Origin: Rapana venosa
Lineage: Eukaryota > Mollusca > Gastropoda > Neogastropoda > Muricidae
Assembly (NCBI GenBank): GCA_028751875.1
Contig: CM054144.1
Location: 19,443,992 to 19,507,991 of the forward strand
Length of the DNA: 64,000 bases
Direction of reading: 5' to 3'
Position numbers and translations under genes: made by a program. The notes beneath the pieces are model-generated. The model saw only the letters and a list, made by a program, of their open reading frames with translations. It searched no databases and was not told the DNA's origin. Position 1 is the stretch's first letter; every line of letters begins with the position of its first letter. Positions 32,770 to 43,600 of this stretch are shown piece by piece.

Positions 32770-33126
32770 AACAGAAAATCAGAGACGGAAGCATTCTTAA
32801 TGAACTTTCAGTGCAGAGACAAATGCTGGCAGAAATCGTTAAGTGTAGACTGAGATTTACTGGTCTTGAAAACAAACGCAGAGACAAACCTGATGACGAC
32901 AGTTCTTCAAGGTGAGATTGATGGCAGAAGAAAAAGAGGCAGACCACCAGTGTCCTATGCCACTAACGTCACTGAGATCAGTGGTCCTGAAGGGCTAACA
33001 GAGATTGTAGAACTGGGCAGAGACAAAGAGAGATGTGAACACCGATGGGGCATTATGTGGAGGTCCTGCCGACGACAGTGGCGATGGAGACGGTTGAATT
33101 CCATGAGGAGAATGCGCCATCATTGA
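32770..33126 (+). pseudogene. LINE ORF C-terminal relic (B1)
   Basis: The plus-strand reading around 32866-33126 contains GEIDGRRKRGRPPVSYATN, then GPEGLTEIVELGRDKERCEH and W. This fits the C-terminal pattern of RTE/Nimb-type LINE proteins (GKRRRGRP...W...I..GL...DR..W). The preceding bases, in another frame, read ELSVQRQMLAEIVKCRLRF, the expected upstream segment, so a frameshift separates them. It lies downstream of a tRNA-like head, so the pair may be one composite element. The GRP core resembles an AT-hook but is better explained by the LINE pattern. Confidence 0.55.
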
Positions 33127-33239
33127 TGCAGTACCATCTTTGAACTTTTTTAGAGGCCACACACAAAATCGAAAAACAAACCCCGGGTAGATAGAAGCTC
33201 TTATAAAAGGGAAATAGAAAAGCCGGTGTAGACACACAA

Positions 33240-33742
33240 AAAGGGATCAATAACAGTGCCAGCATAGATTAGCGTGCAGATGGAAAGAGAAGTGCAACGA
33301 GAAAGAAAAGTGCCAGAATAGATAAGACAAAGGAAAAAAGTAAAATGCGTGCATTGACGGATGTAAAAGAGGAAATAAAAGTGTCAACATGGACGGACAA
33401 AGGCAATGGTAAAATGCTTGCTTGGACTTGTACAAGAGGAAATCAAAGTGATGGAAATCACAGATAGATGCACAAGGGCCCGGGGGAAAAAGAGTGACAG
33501 CAGAGATATACAAAAAGAAGAAAACACTCTGCACGCTTAGATGTGTAACGGGACAGCAAAGTGCCAGCATAGATAGCCGTATAATGAGAAATAGAAGTAT
33601 CGGCATGGATAAATGTACAATGGGAAATAGAGGTGCCAGCATGGATAGATGTACAATGGAAAATAGAGGTGCCAGCATGGATACATGTACGATGGGAAAT
33701 AGAGGTGCCAGTATGGATAAATGTACAATGGCAAAGAAAGAA
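33240..33742. repeat. 36-bp satellite flanking the array (B1)
   Basis: Units contain GTGCCAGCATGGATAGATG followed by TACAATGGGAAATAGAG. The last four or five units (33590-33740) are near-perfect 36-mers; the part before 33575 is degenerate. A 36-bp unit equals 12 codons, so it yields short repetitive ORFs on both strands. Confidence 0.88.
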
Positions 33743-36700
33743 GAGACGTGCTTGTTAAAGAAAAGAATAAGAGACGTGCCTTGATAGAGAAAAGAGAAAG
33801 AGACGTGCCTTAATGAAGAATAGAGAGGTGTGCCTTAATAAAGAGAAGGAGACATGCCTTAATACAGAATTCAGAGACATGCCTTAATAAAGAAGAGAGA
33901 GACGTGCCTTAATAAAGAAGAGAGAGACATGCCTTAATAAAGAATAGAGAGACATGCCTTAATAAAGAAGAGAGAGACGTGCCTTAATAAAGAATAGAGA
34001 GACATGCCTTAATAAAGAATAGACATGCCTTAATAAAGAAGAGAGAGACATGCCTTAATAAAGAAGAGAGAGACGTGCCTTAATAAAGAAGAGAGAGACG
34101 TGCCTTAATAAAGAATAGAGAGACGTGCCTAAATAAAGAATAGAGAGACGTGCCTTAATAAAGAATAGAGAGACGTGCCTTAATAAAGAAGAGAGAGATG
34201 TGCCTTAATAAAGAATAGAGAGACGTGCCTTAATAAAGAATAGAGAGACGTGCCTTAATAAAGAAGAGAGAGACATGCCTTAATAAAGAATAGAGAGATG
34301 TGCCTTAATAAAGAATAGAGAGATGTGCCTTAATAAAGAAGAGAGAAACGCGCCTTAATAAAAAAAGAGAGATGTGCCTTAATAAAGAATGAAGAGACAT
34401 GCCTTAATAAAGAATAGAGAGACGTGCGTTAATAAAGAAGAGAGAGACATGCCTTAATAAAGAATAGAGAGATGTGCCTTAATAAAGAATGAAGAGACAT
34501 GCCTTAATAAAGAAGAGAGAGACGTACCTTAATAAAGAAGAGAGAGACATGCCTTAATAAAGAAGAGAGAGACGTGCCTTAATAAAGAAGAGAGAGATGT
34601 GCCTTAATAAAGAAGACATGCCTTGATAAAGAATAGAGAGACGTGCCTTAATAAAGAATAGAGAGACATTCCTTAATAAAGAATAGAGAGATGTGCCTTA
34701 ATAAAGAATGAAGAGACGTGCCTTAATAAGTATAGAGACGTGCCTTAATAAAGTATAGAGAGATGTACCTTAATAAAGAAGAGAGAAACGTGCCTTAATA
34801 AAAAAAAAGAGAGATGTGCCTTAATAAAGAATGAAGAGACATGCCTTAATAAAGAATAGAGAGACGTGTCTTAATAAAGAAGAGAGAGACGTGTCTAAAT
34901 AAAGAAGAGAGAGACGTGTCTTAATAAAGAAGAGAGAGACGTGCCTTAATAAAGAATAGAGAGACGTGCCTTAATAAAGAATAGAGAGACATGCCTTGAT
35001 AAAGAATAGAAAGACATTCCTTAATAAAGAATAGAGAGACATGCCTTAATAAAGAAGAGAGAGACATGCCTTAATAAAGAATAGAGAGACATGCCTTAAT
35101 AAAGAATGAGGAGACATGCCTTAATAAAGAATAGAGAGACGTGCGTTAATAAAGAAGAGAGAGACATGCCTTAATAAAGAATAGAGAGATGTGCCTTAAT
35201 AAAGAAGAGAGAGACGTGCCTTAATAAAGAATAGAGAGATGTGCCTTAATAAAGAATAGAGAGACATGCCTTGATAAAGAATAGAAAGACATTCCTTAAT
35301 AAAGAATAGAGAGACATGCCTTAATAAAGAAGAGAGAGACATGCCTTAATAAAGAATAGGGAGACATGCCTTAATAAAGAATGAGGAGACATGCCTTAAT
35401 AAAGAATAGAGACATGCCTTAATAAAGAAGAGAGAGACATGCCTTAATAAAGAATAGAGAGACGTGCCTTAATAAAGAAGAGAGAGATGTGCCTTCATAA
35501 AGAATAGAGAGACGTGTCTTAATAAAGAAGAGAGAGACGTGCCTTAATAAAGAATAAAGAAAGAGATGTGCCTTAATAAAGAAGAGAGAGACGTGCCTTA
35601 ATAAAAGAATAGAGAGGTGTGCCTTAATAAAGAAGAGAGAGACGTGCCTTAATAAAAGAATAGAGAGGCGTGTCTTAATAAAGAATAGAGAGGCATCCCT
35701 TACTAAAGAAAAGAGAGACGTACCTTAATAAATAGGCGTGCCTTAATAAAGAATAGAGAGACGTGCCTTAATAAAGAATAGAGAGACGTGCCTTAATAAA
35801 GAATAGAGAGACGTGCCTTAATAAAGAAGAGAGAGACGTGCCTTAATAAAGAAGAGAGAGACAAGCTTTAATAAATAGAGAGATGTGCCTTAATAAAGAA
35901 TAGAGAGACATCCCTTAATAAAGAAGAGAGAGACGTACCTTAATAAAGAGGCGTGCCTTAATAAAGAATAGAGAGATGTGCCTTAATAAAGAATAAAGAG
36001 ACAAGCCTAAATAAAGAATAGAGAGACGTGCCTTAATAAAGAGACAAGCCTTAATAAAGAATAGAGAGACGTGCCTTAATAAAGAGACATGCCTTAATAA
36101 AGAATAGAGAGACATGCCTTAATAAAGAATAGAGAGACGTGCCTTAATAAAGAGAAGGAGACATGCCTTAATAAAGAATAGAGAGACATGCCTTAATAAA
36201 GAATAAAGAGACGTGCCTTAATAAAGAATAAAGAGACGTGCCTTAATAAAGAATAGAGAGACGTGCCTTAATAAAGAGACAAACCTTAATAAAGAATAGA
36301 GAGACATGCCTTAATAAAGAGACAAGCCTCAATAAAGAATTGAGAGACGTGCCTTAATAAAGAGACATGCCTTAATAAAGAATAGAGAAAAACATGTACC
36401 TTAATAAAGAATAGAGAAAAACATGTGCCTTAATAAAGAATAGAGAAAAACATGTGCCTTAATAAAGAATAGAGAAAAACATGTGCCTTAATAAAGAAAA
36501 AACATACCTTAGTAAAGGAAAGAGAAAGAGATGTGCCTTAATAAAGAATGAAGAGACGTGTCTTAATACTGAATAAAGGGATATGTCTCAATGAAGAATG
36601 AAGAGATGTGTCTTAATGAAGAATGAAGAGACTTGTCTTAATAACGAATAAAGAGACGTGTCTTAATGAAAAATAAAGGGATGTGCCTTAATAAAGAATA

Positions 36701-37587
36701 AAGGGATGTACCTTAATAAAGAAAAGAAAGAGACATGGCTTAACAAAGATAAGAGACATGCCTTAATAAAGAATAAAGAGACATGCCTTAACAAAGAATG
36801 GCGAAAGAGACGTGCCTTATTAAAGAATGAAGAGACGTGCCTTTATAAAGAATGGAGAAAGAGATGTGCCTTTATAAAGAATGGAGAAAGAGATGTGCCT
36901 TGATAAAGAATGGAGAAAAAGATACGCCCTAATAAAGAATGGAGAGAAGTGCATTAATAAAGAATAAAGAGACGTGCCTTAATAAAGAATAAAGAGACGT
37001 GTCTTAATAAAGAATATAGAGACATGTCTTAATAAAGAATACAGAGACATGTCTTAATAAAGAAACACGTGTTCCGTAATAAAAAATAAAGAAATGTGCC
37101 TTAATAAAGAGACAGAGAGGTGCCTTAATAAAGAGAGAGAGAGAGGTGCCTTAGTAAAGAGAAGAGGGGTGCCTTAATAAAGAATCAGAGAGGTGCCTTA
37201 ATAAAGAGAGAGAGGTGCCTTAATAAAGAGAAAGAGGGGTCCCTTAATACAGAGAAAGAGGAATGCCTTAATACAGAGAAAGCGGGGTGCCTTGATACAG
37301 AGAAAGAGGGGTGCCTTGATACAGAGAAAGAGGGGTGCCTTGATACAGAGAAAGAGGGGTGCCTTGATACAGAGAAAGAGGGGTGCCTTGATACAGAGAC
37401 AGAGAAGGGTGCCTTGATACAGAGAAAGAGGGGTGCCTTGATACAGAGACAGAGAAGGGTGCCTTGATACAGAGAAAGAGGGGTGCCTTGATACAGAGAA
37501 AGAGGGGTGCCTTGATACAGAGAAAGAGGGGTGCCTTGATACAGAGACAGGGGTGGGTGGCTTTAAAAAAGAGAGAGGGTGCCTGAG
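33743..37587. repeat. AATAAA-bearing 25-bp satellite, array 1
   Basis: About 150 head-to-tail monomers. The usual unit is GTGCCTTAATAAAGAA followed by TAGAGAGAC or GAGAGAGAC (25 bp). Almost every unit has AATAAA on the plus strand. Variants occur in blocks: AAACATGTGCC near 36385-36500, AAAGGGATGTG near 36550-36720, and a 24-bp GATACAGAGAAAGAGGGG form at 37255-37545. Units are contiguous without unique spacers, and substitutions outnumber indels. Confidence 0.95.
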
Positions 37588-38245
37588 GTTTTTTTTAACT
37601 TTTTTTTTGTGTTCGTTATTTATTTGCGTTTTCTTCTTTTTGTGGGGTTGCAGTTGGAGGGGTTGGAGGCCTTGTTGGGTAACAAAATTAAATAGGGGGG
37701 GGGGGGGGGGGTCATAGAGGTTGGCTATGTGACCTATTTATTTGTACAAGATAGTTTACCTAGAAAAAAGATCAGAAGAGGAAACTTTAGAAAACATATA
37801 CTTTTATGCTGAAAAAATCTAGCGTAAGCTTTTGTTCCATTTTGTATTGGCCCTTGGAAGGTGTGTAACAAATACGTAAGGGAGTTGTGGGAGGGTATCA
37901 CGTGACACCCCGGTATGACATTTGGTTGTTACGTGGGTACACAAGGGAGGGCGTTCGATCTCATTTGTTTTGTTGACGTTTTTGTTTTCTTTGTTTGTTT
38001 GGGGGATAGGTGTGGGTGTAGGGGAAGAGGCTGGGGTTGTAGTGTTAAGGAGTTAACTCATGGCGGAAGCGATGGGGGGGAGTCTGCTATGTGATTGCAG
38101 GAAAGGTGAACCTGGACCAGGGACGTGGGAAGAAGTGGTGGAGGTGAGTGCTCGCCTCCCATCAACTGAAGTTCGCTTGTGTGTTAAACATCATAGTCAG
38201 TTTTAGTACCTGTTTGGTTGGTTTGTTTATAGCAGGTTGTCAACA

Positions 38246-38396
38246 GTGTGTGTGTGTGTGTGTGTGTGTGCGGGGGGCGTGTGGGGGGCCGTGCGTGCAT
38301 ATGTGTGAGTGTGCGTGCGTGTGTGTGGGGTGTGTGTGTGTGCGTGTGTGTGTGTGTGTGTGGTGTGTGTGTGTGGTGTTTTGTTGTGTGTGTGCA
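38246..38396. repeat. (TG)n microsatellite with G-rich interruptions
   Basis: Counterpart of 31449-31586. Confidence 0.95.
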
Positions 38397-39522
38397 AGAC
38401 ACAGTGCATTAACTAGTACGACAGAAACGTTTTAGATGATAAACCCTTAAAGGGAAACTGTAACTATTTCTTTTTTGGTGGAAATGGGAGCCTAATTTTT
38501 AGGTATGGCTTTCTTTAACCTAAATTTCAATGTTTGTAGCCACAATAATGAGGTTTTCACAGACATTTTCCCAGGAAGGTCTTAATCTTCTCTGGTTATT
38601 CCTATACCGTGTTACATGGTTGACATTGACATATTGCATCAATTGTTAGATGGTGACTGATATTTCACTTGATACTGTGTGCAGATCGCTTGCATGATGG
38701 ATGATGAAGCAGTTTAAGGCGATATCCCATCAGATTGAAAAACAAGCTGGACAAAAGATATATTCAACAAGTCATCACTAAAGTCAACGGAAAAAAAGCA
38801 GGAGGCAGAGGGGGCAGGAGGCAGAGGGGTGTGTTTATTTATGTGTGACGAAAGTATCTCTTTGGCTAAATTTAGTTTTGAACATAGGGAAGAACGAGTT
38901 ACTGTAGTAATCTTTTGTATTGCTCTTGTGTTTATATGTAAGAATGAAGCTGATGAAGCATCGTTTCGATGGTTTTTGCTTCAACAGATGGGAGTGGATG
39001 GAGTAAATGAAGCAACAAAGTTATCAAAGCACTGTTCCATCAAACCTTCAGTTCTGACCCTGTCTATTGCTGAATGAGAAACCCAAGAGGATATAATACA
39101 CCTTTCTTGTTTACTCCCTCTACCCTATACTGTTGAAACAAAGCCACCCAGATGCTGATTTTATTTGTTTGGGTGGGGAGGGTGCAGAAGGGTGATGCAG
39201 CACTTGTTTGTGTAATACAGTTGTCTTACCTGAAATACCTACGTATAGTATGTTACAGCCACCACTCCTTCCTTCCATGCTGGAAATAAAGACGTTCTTG
39301 GTACATCTCCTTGAGAAATAGTATAACCCCTCTCTAGCTCCATGCACAATTCCAAGAAACGTTTCTATGTCCATTTTCGTAGAGGGGGTTCATGCATGTG
39401 TGTCCATATGGCGTGTTTTTCCTTTGCAAGGTGTGGGTGTGTGAGTGATTTCTTTAACTCATACTTTTCTTCCGTGATTCTCTTTAACTAAAACAGAGCC
39501 ATTCAAAATTCTTGTAGGGAAG

Positions 39523-39585
39523 CGGAGGAAATAGCTTAGTGGTTAGAGTGTCAAGCACATGGTCTGATGGCCAGGTTTGAGCCAC
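39523..39585 (+). promoter_or_regulatory. tRNA-like SINE head (B2)
   Basis: Box A-like TAGCTTAGTGG at 39532-39542 and B box-like AGGTTTGAGCC at 39573-39583. This copy keeps both boxes. Confidence 0.6.
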
Positions 39586-39604
39586 ATAAATACTTTGTTA
39601 TGCA

Positions 39605-39965
39605 AAATAGAAAATCAGAGACAGAAGTATTGTTAATGAACTTTCAGTGCAGAGACAAATGTTGGCAGAAATCGTTAAGTGTAGACTGAGCTTTACTGGT
39701 CTTGAAAACAAACGCAGAGACAAACCTGATGACGACAGTTCTTCAAGGTGAGATTGATGGCAGAAGGAAAAGAGGCAGGCCACCAGTGTCCTATGCCACT
39801 AACGTCACTGAGATCAGTGGTCCTGAAGGGCTAACAGAGATTGTAGAACTGGGCAGAGACAAAGAGAGATGCGAACACCAATGGGGCATCATGTTGAGGC
39901 CCTGCCGACAACAGTGGCGATAGAGACAGTTGAATTCCATGAGGAGAATGCGCCATCATTGATGC
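39605..39965 (+). pseudogene. LINE ORF C-terminal relic (B2)
   Basis: Counterpart of 32770-33126. The frame 39702-39923 keeps GRRKRGRPPVSYATN and GPEGLTEIVELGRDKERCEH, then ends at a stop that is a Trp-region change relative to B1. Confidence 0.55.
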
Positions 39966-40439
39966 AGTACCATCTTTGAACTTTTTTAGAGGCCACACAC
40001 AAAATCGAAAAACAAACCCCGGGTAGATAGAAGCTCTTATAAAAGGGAAATAGAAAAGCCGGTGTAGACACACGAAAAGGGATCAATAACAGTGCCAGCA
40101 TAGATTAGCGTGCAGATGGAAAGAGAAGTGCAACGAGAAAGAAAAGTGCCAGAATAGATAAGACAAAGGAAAAAAGTAAAATGCGTGCATTGACGGATGT
40201 AAAAGAGGAAATAAAAGTGTCAACATGGACGGACAAAGGCAATGGTAAAATGCTTGCTTGGACTTGTACAAGAGGAAATCAAAGTGATGGAAATCACAGA
40301 TAGATGCACAAGGGCCCGGGGGAAAAAGAGTGACAGCAGAGATATACAAAAAGAAGAAAACACTCTGCACGCTTAGATGTGTAACGGGACAGCAAAGTGC
40401 CAGCATAGAAGCCGTATAATAAAAAGAGTAAATAGACTA

Positions 40440-40604
40440 AAGGATCAGCGGCAATGGATAAATGTACAATGGGAAATAGAGGTGCCAGCATGGATAGATG
40501 TACAATGGAAAATAGAGGTGCCAGCATGGATACATGTACGATGGGAAATAGAGGTGCCAGTATGGATAGATGTACAATGGCAAAGAAAGAAGAGACGTGC
40601 TTTT
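40440..40604. repeat. 36-bp satellite flanking the array (B2)
   Basis: Same units as 33590-33740. The left part is rearranged: a short unrelated segment with AAAAAGAGTAAATAGAC replaces about one unit. Confidence 0.85.
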
Positions 40605-43600
40605 TAAAGAAAAGAATAAGAGACGTGCCTTGATAGAGAAAAGAGAAAGAGACGTGCCTTAATGAAGGATAGAGAGGTGTGCCTTAATAAAGAGAAAGAG
40701 ACATGCCTTAATAAAGAATTAAGAGACATGCCTTAACAATGAATAGAGAGACATGAATTAATAAAGAATAGAGATGTGCCTTAATAAAGAATAGAGAGAC
40801 ATCCCTTACTAAAGAAGAGAGAGACGTACCTTAATAAATAGTGCCTTAATAAAGAATAGAGAGACTGCCTTAATAAAGAATAAAAACGATGCCTTAATAA
40901 AGAAGAGAGAGAATGCCTTAATAAAGAAAGAGAGACGTGCCTTAATAAAGAAGAGAGAGACGTGCCTTAATAAAGAAGAGAGATACGGCTTTAAAAAATA
41001 GAGAGAGTGCCTTAATAAAGAATAGAGAGACGTCCCTTACTAAAGAAGAGAGAGATTGTGCCTTAATAAAGAATAGAGAGACGTGCCTTAATAAAGAATA
41101 GAGAGACGTGCCTTAATAAAGAAAGAGAGACATCCCTTAATAAAGAAAGAGAGATTTGGGTGCCTTAATAAAGAATAGAGAGATGTGCCTTAATAAAGAA
41201 TAAAGAGACGACGCCTTTAAAAAAAAAAGAGAGATGTGCCTTAATAAAGAGAGAGAAGCCTTAATAAAGAATAGAGAGACGTGCTTAATAAAAAAGAGAC
41301 ATGCCTTAATAAAGAATAGAGAAAAAATGTGCCTTAATAAAGAATGAGAAACATTGCCTTAATAAAGATAGAGAAAAGACGTGCCTTAATAAAGAAAAAA
41401 CATCCTTATAAAGGGAAAGAGAGAGATGTGCCTTAATAAAGAAGAGAGAGATGTGTCCTTAATACAATAAAGGGATAGCTTGATAAAGAATAAGAGATGT
41501 GTCTTAATAAAGAATGAAGAGACTTCCTTAATAAAGAATAGAGAGACGTGTCTTAATAAAAATGAAGGGACGTGCCTTAATAAGAATAAGGACGTGACCT
41601 TAATAAAGATATAGAAGAGATGACTTAATAAAGAAAGAGAAAAGTGCCTTAATAAAAATAAAAAGACATGCCTTAATAAAGAATTGAAGAGACATGCCTT
41701 ATTAAAGAATAAGAGACGTGCCTTAATAAAGAAGGAGAAAGAGATGTCCCTTAAATAAAGAAAGAGATTGCCTTGATAAAGAATGGAGAAAGAGTGCCTT
41801 AATAAAGAATGGAAGAAGTGCCTTAATAAAGAATAAAGAGACATGCCTTAATAAAGAATAAAAGACTTCCTTAATAAAGAATACAGAGACGTGCCTTAAT
41901 AAAGAAGACAGAGACATGTCTTAATAAAGAAGAGAGACATGTCCTTAATAAAAAATAAAGGGAAATGCCTTATAAGACAGAGAGAGTGCTTAATAATAAG
42001 AGAGAGGTGCCTTAATAAAGAATAGAGGGTGCCTTAATAAAGAAGAGAGGAGGTGCCTTAATAAAGAAAGAGAGGTGCCTTAATAAAGCAGACCCTAAAA
42101 AAAATACAAGAGAGACGGGGCCTTAATAAAGAAGAAGGATGCCCTTAATAAAGAAAGAGAGATGCTTAATAAAGAGAGAGGGATGCTTTAATAAAGAATA
42201 GGGAGACTGCCTTAATAAAGAAGAGGAGGGGTGCCTTAATAAAGAATAGAGGATGCCTTAATAAAGAAGAGAGAGGATGCCTTAATAAAGATAGAGAGGG
42301 GTGCCTTAATAAAGAGAGAGAGGGTGCCTTCATAAAGAATAGAGAGGGCGTGTCTTAATAAAGAAGAGAGGGGTGCCTTAATAAAGATAGAAGAGGTGTG
42401 CCTTAATAAAGAAAAGAGAGGTGCTTATAAAAGAAGAGAAGGTGGTGCCTTAATAAAGAGAGAGAGGTGCCTTAATAAAAGAGAGAGAGGCGTGTCTTAA
42501 TAACAGAAGAGGGCTGCCTTAAATAAAGAAGAGAGGGGTACCTTAATAAAAGGCGTGCCTTAATAAAGAGAGAGAGGGTGCCTTAATAAAAGATAGAGAG
42601 AGTGCCTTAATAAAGAAAGAGGGTGCTTAATAAAGAAAAGAGAGGGTGCCTTAATAAAGAGAGAGAGGAAGCTTTAATAAATGAGAGAGAGGGTGCCTTA
42701 AAAAAAAGAATAAGAGAGAGATGCCTTAATAAAGAAGAGAGAGGTACCTTAATAAAGAGGCGGTGCCTAATAAAGAAAAGAGAGATGTGCCTTAATAAAG
42801 AAGAGAGGGTGCAACCTAAAGAAATGAATAAGAAAAGAGCGTGCCTTAATAAAGAGACAGCCTTAATAAAGAATAGAGAGACGTGCCTAAATAAAGAGCG
42901 TGCCTTAATAAAGAATAGAGAGATTGCCTTAATAAAGAAGAGAGAGACGTGCCTAATAAAAAAGGAGAATTTCCTTAAAAAGAGATGAGAAAAGACATGC
43001 CTTAATAAAGAATAAAGAGACATGCCTTAATAAAGAATAAAGAGACGTGCCTTTAATAAGGAAAGAGAGACGTGCCTTAATAAAGAGCATCCTTAATAAA
43101 GAATAGAGAGGGAAAGCCTTAATAAAGAGACAAGCCTCAATAAAGAATTGAGAGACGTGCCTTAATAAAAAGAGGACATGCCTTAATAAAGAATAGAGAA
43201 AAATGTCCTTAATAAAGAATAGAGAAACGTGCCTTAGTAAAGAATAGAGAGATGTGCCTTAATAAAGAATAAAAACGTGCCTTAATAAAGAAAAAAGACT
43301 GCCTTAATAAAGAAAGAGAGATGTGCCTTAATAAAGAATAGAGAGACGTGTCTTATACTGAATAAAGGGAATGCCAATGAAGAATAGAGAGAATTGTCTT
43401 AAAAAGAATAGAGAGATTTTCTTAATAAGAAAGAGAGATGTGCCTTAATAAAGAAAAGGAGTGCATTCTTTAAGAATAAGGATGTCCTTAATAAAGAAAA
43501 GAAACATCCCTTAATAAAGAGAGAGAGACGTGCCTTAATAAAGAAGAAAGAGACAAGCTTAAAAAGAATGGCTAATAAGAATGAGACATCCCTAATAAAG

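Larger units (their letters stand above)
30780..33742. repeat. Second duplicated block, copy B1
   Basis: Aligns directly with 37588-40604. Shared landmarks are a poly(G) run (about 30890-30903), a TG/CG microsatellite, a tRNA-like head, a LINE C-terminal relic and the 36-bp satellite. Copies differ by scattered substitutions and small indels. B1 leads straight into the first AATAAA satellite array. Confidence 0.9.
37588..40604. repeat. Second duplicated block, copy B2
   Basis: Direct counterpart of B1, beginning right where array 1 ends and running into array 2. It includes the poly(G) run at about 37696-37712. Confidence 0.9.

Noticed and set aside
32866..33126. AT-hook (RKRGRPP) DNA-binding protein
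   Set aside because: The surrounding residues fit the C-terminal pattern of LINE proteins better, and the frame is broken upstream.
33743..37587. CRISPR-like array of 25-bp repeats
   Set aside because: No spacers; units are directly adjacent. It is a satellite.
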